The notes beneath the pieces were generated by a model. That model was not told where the DNA came from, ran no database searches, and worked only from the letters and a program-made list of their open reading frames with translations. The translations under genes and the position numbers were made by a program. This document shows positions 8,792-17,357 of a DNA stretch of 64,000 nt, piece by piece (within the stretch, counting starts at the first letter, position 1; the number at the start of each line of letters is the position of its first letter). The DNA is from Rhodanobacter panaciterrae (GTDB taxonomy: Bacteria > Pseudomonadota > Gammaproteobacteria > Xanthomonadales > Rhodanobacteraceae): assembly GCF_014651895.1 (NCBI RefSeq), contig NZ_BMXT01000002.1:744001-808000 (forward strand), given 5' to 3'.

Positions 8792-9601
8792 TCACTTCAC
8801 ATTTACCACCGGATCCACCTGGCTGCCGATGATGAAGGTGCACTTCGCGTCCTTCACGGCGCATACCGCGGATTGCATCTTGATGCGCTCCATCTCGACG
8901 AACTGCGCGGGGTTGAGGTTCATCGCCACGCGATAGGCGTTATCCGCCTCGGCGCGGCTCTGTTCCGCCGCCTTGCGCGCCTGCTCGGCCAGATCGCGCT
9001 TGTGCTCGGTGAGCACGCGCTGCTCCTGCTGCGCGGTTTCCACTCGCTGGTTGCGCACCGCGTCCGGGGGATTGGCCTTGCCGACGGTGATCTTGACCAG
9101 GCGGATCGGCAACTTGTTCTCGTTGAGATACTCGGTCATCTCGCGACTGACCTCGCTGTCGATCTCGTCGATGGCGGTGGTCTGGATCGCCGTCTCGTTC
9201 ATGCCGTGTTTCTTGACCGCGGAACGCACCCGGTTGAAGAACTCCTGCTCCACGTTGTTCTTGTACCAGTCCTGGCCGAAGTTCTTCACCAGCGCCACCG
9301 GGTCAACCACCTGCAGGCGGATGATGGCGTGGAAGTCCAGCGGCACGCCGTCGCTCGACATCAGATCGTTGAAGTTGCCGTCGTACTGCTGCGGAAACAT
9401 GTTGACGTAGATCTTATGCGTGGAAAACCACGTATAGGTCAGGCCCGGGAGCACTGGCTCCGCCCGCACACCGCCATGGCCAAAGATCACCGGCTTGTCG
9501 ATCAGCACCGCCTGCTGACCCGCATCCGGAGAAACCACCGTACAACCGGTACAAGCCAACAGCAGCGACGCCGCAAGCGCGACGCAACCCAACTTTTTCA
9601 T
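8792..9601 (-). CDS. SPFH/band 7 (prohibitin-like) lipoprotein
   Basis: A 269-residue protein with a lipoprotein-like leader (MKKLGCVALAASLLLACTGC) and a SPFH/prohibitin domain over about residues 25-200 (PVLPGLTYTWFSTHKIYVN, later QDWYKNNVEQEFFNRV). A long charged helix rich in Glu, Gln, Arg and Ala follows (VETAQQEQRVLTEHKRDLAEQ begins it), typical of flotillin and prohibitin coiled coils. SPFH proteins form membrane rings; the outer-membrane or periplasmic location implied by the lipobox is less common. Its ATG overlaps the stop of a 45-codon reading frame downstream of the PLD-like gene, so the three could be one transcript. Confidence 0.85.
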   Translation of the reverse strand: MKKLGCVALAASLLLACTGCTVVSPDAGQQAVLIDKPVIFGHGGVRAEPVLPGLTYTWFSTHKIYVNMFPQQYDGNFNDLMSSDGVPLDFHAIIRLQVVDPVALVKNFGQDWYKNNVEQEFFNRVRSAVKKHGMNETAIQTTAIDEIDSEVSREMTEYLNENKLPIRLVKITVGKANPPDAVRNQRVETAQQEQRVLTEHKRDLAEQARKAAEQSRAEADNAYRVAMNLNPAQFVEMERIKMQSAVCAVKDAKCTFIIGSQVDPVVNVK

Positions 9602-9735
9602 AAATTCCCTCGGTTTGGTTCGATATTCCAGTCAGCGCCGTCTTGCCGGACGATTTCCGCGTCGCGATCACTCCCAGAGACTGCACGCTGGCCCTTGAGC
9701 TGTCTCAATATCTCCTCAGGCGACGCAGCGATCAA
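9598..9735 (-). CDS. Possible 45-residue protein between the PLD-like and SPFH genes
   Basis: Reading from the TTG at 9735, which overlaps the PLD-like stop codon, there is an open frame to a TGA that overlaps the SPFH ATG. The product begins LIAASPEEILRQLKGQRAV and is charged and hydrophilic. No ribosome-binding site is clear. The exact packing between neighbours is the main argument; it could be chance. Confidence 0.3.
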   Translation of the reverse strand: MIAASPEEILRQLKGQRAVSGSDRDAEIVRQDGADWNIEPNRGNL

Positions 9736-10439
9736 ATCGGAACGAAGCCCGCTGGCCATCTGAAATAAGGGCCGAACCGTGACTTGGCGATGTACTCACC
9801 ACCAGCTTTCTCGCCCTTAACTGTCAAAAGATGTTTGCCATCGCGAAACTCAAGGTGACCTGCGGCAACGGCCTTGTCTAGAAACTCGTTCGTCTTGTAT
9901 CCAAGCTTCACAGCAAGCTTGGACGATGAGAGTTTCCCGCTGGCCTCGTCAGGCTCTCCGCCATGACTTTGGACTCCCTCGGATTCCGAAGCGACCCGCT
10001 CAAGCGATATCCGGACTTCTTCGCTAATGCGGATGATTCGTTGGGCCTCTTCGTAAGCTTCTTTGTAAAGGCTCGCGTCATCAGCGCGGCTCAGCAAGAT
10101 GCCCATCTCGTTGTTGTTTACCTGACTGAACTCATACAGATTGAGACTGGTAATGATGCACAGCTCTTCATTCATGTAGCACTTGGCATGCAGGTTCTTG
10201 CAGAAGCTCGTCCTGACATAGGTAAGCTCCCTCAGCCAGCTTATTTCGTCAGGATGAAGCTCACTCTTCCCGTAGACAATCCGCACGTCGATCTTGAGGC
10301 GGTTCTTGTCCGACAACAGCTCCTTCATCCTGTCGTTGAGCTTGAGGTAAGGGCTGATGAGGATCAGTCGATCTTTTGCTTCCTTGATCATTTCCTCAAG
10401 GAAATAATTGGTCGCGCTGGTATTGAGGAACTTCGCCAT
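9732..10439 (-). CDS. Phospholipase D-like domain protein
   Basis: A 235-residue protein with one PLD-like domain in residues 1-150: an N-terminal helix-strand (MIKEAKDRLILISPYLKL) and a HKD-type motif HAKCYMNEE followed by TSLNLYEFS. The canonical Asp of HxKxxxxD is Asn or Glu here, so catalysis is uncertain. Residues 165-235 look like a small winged-helix region ending FGPYFRWP. Base composition is clearly lower in GC than the flanks, suggesting acquisition. Single-PLD proteins of this kind may be nucleases acting as dimers; substrate unknown. Confidence 0.75.
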   Translation of the reverse strand: MAKFLNTSATNYFLEEMIKEAKDRLILISPYLKLNDRMKELLSDKNRLKIDVRIVYGKSELHPDEISWLRELTYVRTSFCKNLHAKCYMNEELCIITSLNLYEFSQVNNNEMGILLSRADDASLYKEAYEEAQRIIRISEEVRISLERVASESEGVQSHGGEPDEASGKLSSSKLAVKLGYKTNEFLDKAVAAGHLEFRDGKHLLTVKGEKAGGEYIAKSRFGPYFRWPAGFVPI

Positions 10440-10470
10440 ATCTTCTTCCCTGTTCCGTCGTCATGAGTGC

Positions 10471-10502
10471 TTGTTGCGGCTTCACGCATGAAGCCGCAAC
10501 AA
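10471..10502 (-). terminator. Long perfect hairpin downstream of the S9 peptidase
   Basis: TTGTTGCGGCTTCA and its exact complement form a 14-base stem around the loop CGCA. It stands between the S9 peptidase stop and the PLD-like start on the same strand. There is no strong U tract, so it may be a weak terminator or a repeat. Confidence 0.5.
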
Positions 10503-10563
10503 ACCGGTGTGGTCAAGAAAAACCACGCCCCAATCGAACTGCATGCTAAAGCGAAATCTGGCT

Positions 10564-13005
10564 TCAATGCGCAGAATTGTCCTTCACCGGCTTCACATAC
10601 GTCTCGAACAACTCATCAATCCGCCGATATTCGTCGTGCCACGAATCGGCATGCACGAAGCCGTGCCGCTCCATCGGATACAGCGACATCCAGAAGTTCT
10701 TCTTGTGCAGTTCGATGAAGCGCTGGTACAGGCGGATCGAGTCTTCGGCGAGCACGTTATCGTCGATCAGGCCGTGTTCGATCAGCAGCGGGTCCTGCAA
10801 CTGGTCGGCGTACTCGATCGGCGAGCTGGTCTTGAACGCTTCCGGGTCGAGCTGCGGATCGTTGAGGATGTTGGCGGTGTATTCGTGGTTGTACAACGTC
10901 CAGTCGCTGACCGGGCGCAAGGCGGCACCGGCGGCGAATTCGCCCGGCGCGCGCAGCAGCGCCATCTCGGTCATGAAGCCGCCGTAGCTGCCACCATAGA
11001 TGCCGACACGCTTCGGATCGACGCCGTGGTTCTGCACCAGCCATGCCTTGCCGTCGAGCAGGTCTTCCAGTTCCGGGTGGCCCATCTGGCGGTAGATCGC
11101 GGTGCGCCAGGCGCGACCGTAGCCTTCCGAGGCGCGGTAGTCCATGTCGAGCACCACGTAGCCTTGCTGCACCAGCAGGTTGTGGAACATTTGCTCGCGG
11201 AAGTAGTTCGACCACGACAGGGTGACGTTCTGCAGGTAGCCGGCACCGTGCACGAAGATCACCGCCGGTTTCGATGCACCGGTCTCGTTGGCCGGGCCGT
11301 AGTACTTCGCGTAGATGCTGCCGGCGCCGTGGCTGGATTTCACCTCGACGATCTTCGGCGCAATCCAGTCGCGCGCGGTAAACGCCGGTTTCATCGTGCT
11401 GGTCAGCTCGCGCGGCGTGCCGCCGGCGGACGGCTGGACGGCCAATTGCGCGAGCACGTAGGGTGCGGAATGCAGCACGGCGAGCTGGCTGCCGTCGGGT
11501 GACAGCTTGAAGTCGTCCATGCCCTGATAGTTGGTGATGCGGCTCAACGCGCCACCGGTGGCCGGCAAACGGTAGACGTCGTAGCTGTACGGCGCCACTT
11601 GGTTGCTGCGCACGTAGAACCACTTGCCGTCGTCGCTGAGCAACGGGTGGCTGACTTCAAACTTGCCGGAGGTCAGTGCCTTCGCCTTGCCATCCAGCGT
11701 CTTGGTATAGAGCTGCGAGTAGCCGGTTTCCTCGCTCATGTACCACAGCGTGCTGTTGTCCTTGAGCCAGCCGAAATCGTTGAAGTTCCAGTTGATCCAC
11801 GCGTTGTCGGTGAGCCGATGCTGATTGACCAGGGCGTGACGGCTGAAATCGACGCTGGCGATCCAGCGGTCCTTGTTGTCGATCGCGCGCAGCTGGATCG
11901 CGAGATGGCTGCCATCGTCGCTCCACACGATGCCGCCACCGCCGCCGTCATCGGAGCTGGCTATGATGCGCACCGCGCGCACGTCGGGCGCCTTGAGTGC
12001 CTTCGCCTCGTCCTGCTTGCCGGCTTTCTCCAGCGCGTCGACGGTCTGCGCGCGGATCGTCTTGAGCGGATCGTCCTTGATACCCGGCAGGGTGTCCGTC
12101 TTCAGCGGGTATTGCTGGTGATTCTGCAGGTCGAGCAGCAGCAGTGACTGCGGCGCCGGATCGTTGTGGCCGACATACACGCGTGCCTCTTCCTGCTCGG
12201 GATAGCCGGAGTCGGTGACGTAATGGGTGAGCTCGGGCGCCTTGCCCGGCGCGGCGTCCTTCGCGGTGGTGACCAGCAGCAGCCAGCGGCCGTCCGGCGA
12301 CAGCTCGGTATCGACCGGGGTGAGCTTGTTGCCGAGCCAGAACGGTTGCGGCGCGCGCCCCGGATCGGCGGCTGCCAGCGTCTTGTCCTGATCGCGCTGC
12401 GCCTGCTTGTCGGCCTTGATCTGGCGCAGCGTCTTGAACAGTTCCAATTGTCGCGCGCCCAGTTCGTCGGGCTGCTTCGCCTGCGGATCGTCGGCAAACT
12501 TCAGCACCGCGGCCGGCGCGGTGACCCCGGCGGTGAGGTCGTAGCTGTACCAGTCGTTGCCGTCGCGGAATTGCAGCGCACGACCGTCGGCGGAAAACTG
12601 CGGCGCAGATTCGTCCTGCGGCGTGCGCGTGACCTGCGTGCGGCGACCGCTGGCCAGGTCGACCACGAACACGTCGCCATGCAGGATGAACGCCGCGTGC
12701 CGGTGCGTGCGATCGAATACGGCCGGGCCGTCCGCCTGCGCCATCGCGGCCGGATCGAGCTTCATGCTCTGCCCACTGATCGGATCGAGCTTGTACAGAT
12801 CGCGCACCTTGCTGCCATCGCGCTTCAGCGCGTAGTACAGGCTGCGCCCGTCCACGCTCCAGTACGGTTGCTCCACCGCCTGCCCGATCCAGTCCGGATT
12901 GGCCATGACAGTCTCCAGATCGAGCGGACTCGACGCAGGCACGGTGGCCGCCGCCAGCGGCAACACGGTAAAGGCCACGAGGGCGGCAGGCAGTAGGCGA
13001 CGCAT
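10564..13005 (-). CDS. S9 family (dipeptidyl peptidase IV-like) serine peptidase
   Basis: An 813-residue exported peptidase: signal peptide over residues 1-20, an N-terminal beta-propeller (residues about 30-530, with WYMSEETGYSQLYTKTLDGK) and a C-terminal alpha/beta hydrolase domain. The nucleophile is in IYGGSYGGFMTEMAL near residue 672; HGLIDDNVLAEDS holds the Asp and MERHGF the His. ATG 13005 is chosen over an in-frame upstream start because GGGGAA precedes it by 6 bases and the signal peptide begins there. It likely trims peptides in the periplasm. A decayed relative of the S9A branch lies immediately upstream in the other orientation. Confidence 0.93.
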   Translation of the reverse strand: MRRLLPAALVAFTVLPLAAATVPASSPLDLETVMANPDWIGQAVEQPYWSVDGRSLYYALKRDGSKVRDLYKLDPISGQSMKLDPAAMAQADGPAVFDRTHRHAAFILHGDVFVVDLASGRRTQVTRTPQDESAPQFSADGRALQFRDGNDWYSYDLTAGVTAPAAVLKFADDPQAKQPDELGARQLELFKTLRQIKADKQAQRDQDKTLAAADPGRAPQPFWLGNKLTPVDTELSPDGRWLLLVTTAKDAAPGKAPELTHYVTDSGYPEQEEARVYVGHNDPAPQSLLLLDLQNHQQYPLKTDTLPGIKDDPLKTIRAQTVDALEKAGKQDEAKALKAPDVRAVRIIASSDDGGGGGIVWSDDGSHLAIQLRAIDNKDRWIASVDFSRHALVNQHRLTDNAWINWNFNDFGWLKDNSTLWYMSEETGYSQLYTKTLDGKAKALTSGKFEVSHPLLSDDGKWFYVRSNQVAPYSYDVYRLPATGGALSRITNYQGMDDFKLSPDGSQLAVLHSAPYVLAQLAVQPSAGGTPRELTSTMKPAFTARDWIAPKIVEVKSSHGAGSIYAKYYGPANETGASKPAVIFVHGAGYLQNVTLSWSNYFREQMFHNLLVQQGYVVLDMDYRASEGYGRAWRTAIYRQMGHPELEDLLDGKAWLVQNHGVDPKRVGIYGGSYGGFMTEMALLRAPGEFAAGAALRPVSDWTLYNHEYTANILNDPQLDPEAFKTSSPIEYADQLQDPLLIEHGLIDDNVLAEDSIRLYQRFIELHKKNFWMSLYPMERHGFVHADSWHDEYRRIDELFETYVKPVKDNSAH

Positions 13006-13162
13006 GGATATTCCCCAGGCAAAAAAACCAGCATAACCGAGCACGGCGGCACGGCGCGGCCCACCCTGCCAGAAGTCAGGCACGCGCCTGCGCGTACGAT
13101 CGGCTGCAGTCGCTGCGCCGGCGCGCTACCCTGCGGAATCCGATCCGTTGTGGAGCATCCCC

Positions 13163-13753
13163 ATGCGTCTCGCCTTCGCTGTTGCTGCCACGTTGTTCGC
13201 CGCCGGCACCGCCCGTGCCGCCCACCGAACCGCAAGGGCCGCCGCGCAGGCCTTGTTCGACACGCACTGAACCAACCGCGCGCACCTCGGCCTTCTCGGC
13301 GGCAGCAACGGCGGCCCGCTGATGGGCACACAGATCGTGCAGAACCCGGCCGACTACCGTGCGGTGATGGCGAAGGTCGGCATCCACGACATGCTCGCTA
13401 CGAAACCGCGTTCGCGAACGGCCCTACAGCGTCAGCGAATACGGCACCATCAGCGACCCGGCGCAGTTCAAGGCGACCCTGGCATATTCGCCGCTGCAGA
13501 ACATGCAACCGCGCACCGCGTATCAGCCGTGCTGATGACCAACGGCGCAAACGGTCCGCGCGTGGCGTCGTGGCAGTCGTGCAAATTCACCGCCGCGCTG
13601 GAGAACGCCACCGCGTCGACGCAACCGATCATACTGCTGACCCGCATGAACGCCGGCCACGGCATCGGCGCACCATTCAGTCAGCGCGTCGGCGACACCG
13701 CGATCGGGCTGACGTTCTTCGCGCATGAGTTGGGGTTGAGCGTCATGCCGTAA
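13163..13753 (+). pseudogene. Prolyl endopeptidase (S9A) remnant
   Basis: Starts with an intact signal peptide (MRLAFAVAATLFAAGTARA) and then jumps to the C-terminal catalytic domain: after a stop near 13267 the frame reads HLGLLGGSNGGPLMGTQIVQ, continues through frame changes near 13400 and 13520, and ends with NAGHGIG and FFAHELGLSV. These are the S9A nucleophile and His regions. The usual Asp in GANDPRV is replaced (GANGPRV). The bulk of the propeller and part of the hydrolase domain are gone. Stop, frameshifts, internal deletion and the lost Asp all say the gene is dead. Confidence 0.85.
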
Positions 13754-13854
13754 ATGCCGTGACGGCGCGCGGGCTACCCAGTGCGCCACCACTGCGGCAT
13801 GATGTTCGCTCGCGCGGCGCGGGGGCACCGGCGTTCACTAGGGAGGGTGTTGCG

Positions 13855-14628
13855 ATGAAAAACGTCATGCTTTGTGCAGGCATGCTTCTGTTGGCCGGTT
13901 CCTTGACGGCGCGGGCCGACGAGCCGCGTGAACAGACTTACAGGATCGGCGCCGACGTGGATGTCACGGGGCACGTCACCGCTACCCAGGTCGAGCAGGA
14001 CGTACCCGCATCGGTCGCCGCGATGCTGACTTCCGCGGTGAAGCAATGGCAATTCACATCGGCCACACGCAATGGTCAACCGGTGCCTGCACACACGTTC
14101 ATCTACGCAAAGTTGCAGGCGTTGCCGAACGCGGGCGGCCAATACGAATTGCACATCAGCTTCGCGGGCAACGGCCCCAAATTCGACCGGGCCGTCAGGC
14201 AACCACAACAATATCCCCGGGAGGCTGTGCACCGGCGCCAGACTGCGTTCGTTTTCATTAACGCTACCGTGCAACCGGACGGCCGCCTGGCCGACATGAC
14301 GGTGAACAGCCAGTTTGCAGAATGGCCAGTGCCAGCGTCATTCAAGGATGCCTCACTGAAAATCGCCAGGACCTGGCATTTCATTCCGGAACAGGTCGAT
14401 GGTCAGCCGGTAGCGACGCAAGTGCGCATACCGATTAACTTCACTATGAGCGGTCAGATACTCACTCCGGAACAAGTCAAAATCCTGCGCGAAGCCGCAC
14501 GCAAGAAAGATGCGGTGGCGAACGCCGAGGCTGATCAACCCGGCATCCCGCTGCCATCGGAGCAGGAGGTTGCGCTGGACAGTCCGCTGCAACCGAGTGC
14601 TGTCGCCACTATCATCAGCGCCCCCTGA
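13855..14628 (+). CDS. Periplasmic protein with two TonB_C-like repeats
   Basis: A 257-residue protein with a signal peptide (cleavage about residue 20, ARA). Residues about 28-100 and 140-210 each resemble the C-terminal domain of TonB, ending in the typical aromatic strand (VKQWQFTSATRNGQPV and IARTWHFIPEQVDGQPV). It lacks the proline-rich spacer of true TonB. The C-terminal 45 residues are low complexity. GGGAGGG precedes the ATG at 13855. Such proteins may sense or bridge the envelope; no ExbBD partner is nearby. Confidence 0.8.
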   Translation: MKNVMLCAGMLLLAGSLTARADEPREQTYRIGADVDVTGHVTATQVEQDVPASVAAMLTSAVKQWQFTSATRNGQPVPAHTFIYAKLQALPNAGGQYELHISFAGNGPKFDRAVRQPQQYPREAVHRRQTAFVFINATVQPDGRLADMTVNSQFAEWPVPASFKDASLKIARTWHFIPEQVDGQPVATQVRIPINFTMSGQILTPEQVKILREAARKKDAVANAEADQPGIPLPSEQEVALDSPLQPSAVATIISAP

Positions 14629-14644
14629 GTTCACCGAGTACCGC

Positions 14645-15307
14645 ATGACCCTCCCCGCCTTCGAACACGAAACCGCCGCCAACCCGCGTTACAGCATCAT
14701 CTGGCTGCACGGTCTGGGTGCTGACGGCAACGACTTCGCGCCGATAGTGCCGGCGCTGGTCGATCCGGCATGGCCGCCGCTGCGCTTCGTGTTTCCGCAT
14801 GCGCCGGTGCGGCCGGTGACGATCAACAACGGGCTGTCGATGCGTGCGTGGTACGACATCGCCGCATTCGATCTCAATGCGCGGCAGGACGAGGCCGGCA
14901 TGCGCGCCTCGATCGGCGAGGTGGAAACCCTGATCGCCCGCGAGCGCAGCCGTGGCGTGCCGAGCGAGCACATCGTGCTGGCCGGCTTCTCGCAAGGTGG
15001 TGCGATCGCACTGGCTGCCGGCCTGCGTCATTCGGAAAAACTGGCCGGCATCATCGCGCTGTCGACCTACCTGCCGCTGCATACGGCGCTCGCTGGCGAA
15101 CGCAGCGCGGCGAACGCGACCGTGCCGATTTTTTGGGGCCACGGCACGCTCGATCCGGTGGTGATCCTGCAGCGCGGCATCGATTCACGCGACCTGCTGC
15201 AGTCGCTGGGTTACACGGTGGACTGGCATACCTATCTGATGGCCCACGCGGTCTGCCCCGAAGAGATCGGCGACCTGCGTCACTGGCTCGGCCAGCGACT
15301 GGCGTAA
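14645..15307 (+). CDS. Carboxylesterase/phospholipase of the alpha/beta hydrolase family
   Basis: A 220-residue cytoplasmic esterase of the YpfH/acyl-protein-thioesterase-like group. HGLGADGNDF at residues 22-31 forms the oxyanion region, GFSQGG carries the nucleophile Ser116, GTLDPVV the Asp and AHAVCPEE the His. Length is typical. The natural ester is not known. It precedes the sensor kinase by 30 bases and could be co-transcribed. Confidence 0.9.
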   Translation: MTLPAFEHETAANPRYSIIWLHGLGADGNDFAPIVPALVDPAWPPLRFVFPHAPVRPVTINNGLSMRAWYDIAAFDLNARQDEAGMRASIGEVETLIARERSRGVPSEHIVLAGFSQGGAIALAAGLRHSEKLAGIIALSTYLPLHTALAGERSAANATVPIFWGHGTLDPVVILQRGIDSRDLLQSLGYTVDWHTYLMAHAVCPEEIGDLRHWLGQRLA

Positions 15308-15337
15308 GCCGTGCCCGCGTGCGGCATACTTGCCCGC

Positions 15338-16390
15338 ATGCGCGAACTGACGCCCAGCCGCGGCCCGCGTGGCCGCATCGAACACAGCCCGCTACCGGAC
15401 TTCTGCCGGCTGCCGGCGCTGTTCGCGCTGCTCGTGGTCGGTGCGCTGACGATGACCGTGATGTGGCTCGCACACGACGACCCGCGCGACTGGTCTGCCT
15501 ACAGCGTCGGCATGCTGTTCGTGACCTGGCTGGGAATGGTGGTGGCGGTGACGTTGTGCATGCTGCGGCCGTGGCTGCAGCGTCTGCCCGGGCACCTGTC
15601 GTATGTCGGCGTGTGGCTGCTGATTCTGCTGATTGTTTTGGTCGCCAGCATTGTGGCGCACTGGTTCGACAGCGTGCTGCAGATGCATCTGGTGCGCAGC
15701 AGCCTGTCCGTGTTCGTGCGCGACAACGTGCTGATTGCCGCCCTGCTCGGCGCCGCGATGCTTCGCTACTTCTACGTGCTGGCGCAGTGGCAGGCGCGCC
15801 TCGCCGCAGTGACGCGCGCGCAGGTCGAGGCGCTGCAGGCACGCATCCGCCCGCACTTCCTGTTCAACAGCATGAATACCGTGGCCGCGCTGATCCGGGT
15901 CGACCCGGCCTCCGCCGAGCGCACGGTGGAGGATCTGTCCGAACTGTTCCGCGCCGCACTCGGCCAGCACGACACCGACGACGGCACGCTGGGCGACGAG
16001 TTGGCGCTGATCGAGCGTTACCTCGCGATCGAACAACTACGCCTCGGTTCGCGCCTGCACGTGCAACGCGAGCTGGATGACCTGCCCGCCGACTTTCCGC
16101 TGCCACGCCTGCTGTTGCAGCCGCTGGTGGAGAACGCGGTACGCCACGGCATCCAGCCACTGCGTGAAGGCGGCGAAGTGAGCTTGCGCGGCCAACGTGA
16201 CGGCAACGGCATCCGCATCGAGATCAGCAACCCGCTGCCGAACACACCGCCCGCCCCCGGCAACGGTCACGGCCTCGACAGCGTGCGTCGACGCATCGCC
16301 TATCGTTATGGACCCTTGGCAAAAGTGCAGGCCGGGCCGCAAGGCGATCGCTTCGTCGTGCTGCTGCAATTGCCGGGAGCCTCCACGTGA
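15338..16390 (+). CDS. AlgZ/LytS-type sensor histidine kinase
   Basis: A 350-residue membrane kinase of the His_kinase (PF06580) family. Four hydrophobic segments lie at about residues 24-44, 54-75, 89-110 and 129-146. The phosphoacceptor is His173 in RIRPHFLFNSMNT; the N box is VENAVRHGI and the G box GHGLDSVRRR. ATG 15338 is used; a GTG at 15311 would add 9 residues. The stop overlaps the response regulator start, so the pair is translationally coupled. By analogy with AlgZ/AlgR it may control surface or polysaccharide genes; the signal is not known. Confidence 0.92.
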   Translation: MRELTPSRGPRGRIEHSPLPDFCRLPALFALLVVGALTMTVMWLAHDDPRDWSAYSVGMLFVTWLGMVVAVTLCMLRPWLQRLPGHLSYVGVWLLILLIVLVASIVAHWFDSVLQMHLVRSSLSVFVRDNVLIAALLGAAMLRYFYVLAQWQARLAAVTRAQVEALQARIRPHFLFNSMNTVAALIRVDPASAERTVEDLSELFRAALGQHDTDDGTLGDELALIERYLAIEQLRLGSRLHVQRELDDLPADFPLPRLLLQPLVENAVRHGIQPLREGGEVSLRGQRDGNGIRIEISNPLPNTPPAPGNGHGLDSVRRRIAYRYGPLAKVQAGPQGDRFVVLLQLPGAST

Positions 16391-17094
16391 TGCGCGTGCT
16401 GATCATCGACGACGAACCGCTGGCACGCGCGCGACTGGCCGCGCTGCTCGGTGAATGCGAAGGCACGGAAGTCATCGGCAGCGTCGGTGACGGCGAAGCT
16501 GCGCTCGGCTCACTCGGCGAACTGCAGCCGGACGTATTGCTGCTCGACATCAACATGCCCGGCCTCAGTGGCACCGCTGTCGCACAAAGGCTGGCCGGAC
16601 GCACGCGGCCGCAGGTGATCTTCTGCACCGCCTACGAAGCGCATGCGCTGAAAGCATTCGAACTTGGCGCCGTCGACTACCTGCTCAAGCCGGTGCGACT
16701 CGAACGCCTGCGCGATGCCCTGCAGCGCGCGCAACGCCGCCTCGCCGACGCTCCGCGCGAGCCGACTGCCTATCTGCACGGCCGGATGCGCGGCGAACAG
16801 GTGCGCATCGCGCTCGCCGAAGTGATCTGCCTGCTCGCCGACGAAAAATACGTCGTCGTACAACACCGCCGCGGCGAACTGCTGATCGAGGAATCCCTGC
16901 GCCAGCTGGAAGAAGCCTATCCCGAGCAGCTGATCCGCCTGCACCGCAACTGCCTAGTGCCACCGGCACGCCTGCTTGGCGTGAAAACCCTCGCCGACGG
17001 CCGCGTACTGGCACGCCTCGACGGCACCGAACTCAGCCCGGAAATCAGCCGGCGCAATCTGCCGGCGGTGAGGAAGCTGTTGCGGCTGGGGTGA
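16387..17094 (+). CDS. AlgR/LytTR-type response regulator
   Basis: A 235-residue regulator. Receiver domain residues 1-120 with IIDDEPLARARL and the phosphorylated Asp54 in LLLDINMPG; LytTR DNA-binding domain in residues about 130-235 (GEQVRIALAEVICLLADEKY, then RLHRNCLVP). Start may be the GTG at 16387 or the ATG at 16390, both after GGGAG. It is the partner of the upstream kinase with overlapping codons. Confidence 0.93.
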   Translation: MMRVLIIDDEPLARARLAALLGECEGTEVIGSVGDGEAALGSLGELQPDVLLLDINMPGLSGTAVAQRLAGRTRPQVIFCTAYEAHALKAFELGAVDYLLKPVRLERLRDALQRAQRRLADAPREPTAYLHGRMRGEQVRIALAEVICLLADEKYVVVQHRRGELLIEESLRQLEEAYPEQLIRLHRNCLVPPARLLGVKTLADGRVLARLDGTELSPEISRRNLPAVRKLLRLG

Positions 17095-17322
17095 GCGCGT
17101 GCAATCACCACACCAGTGAACAGCTCAATACGGCAATGTTTATTAGCCCAAATTGCAGGTAATAAGACTTATCACCTCGATTCGCGTGATATGCAACTGT
17201 GCCACAGGGCCGATGTGCGATATCCCCATCATCAGCCGATGCATTGACCCGACGCAAGTTTCAATCGCTTGACGGCATACCTTCGAATCCTGAGCATCCG
17301 GTGCATATGCCCTGATGTGGGT

Positions 17323-17339
17323 CCTAATAAGCATTAGGC
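17323..17339. other. Candidate left boundary of the TIR gene cassette
   Basis: CCTAAT and ATTAGG form a 6-base inverted repeat around AAGC. The right arm with the next C reads ATTAGGC, one base from the integron core GTTAGGC, and lies 19 bases before the TIR start codon, where a cassette boundary is expected. No full attC or attI was recognised upstream. Confidence 0.3.
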
Positions 17340-17357
17340 AATTGTGGAGATTTTCGC

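Noticed and set aside
17143..17334. 63-residue frame on the minus strand before the TIR gene
   Set aside because: No ribosome-binding site or family; could be a remnant but cannot be supported.
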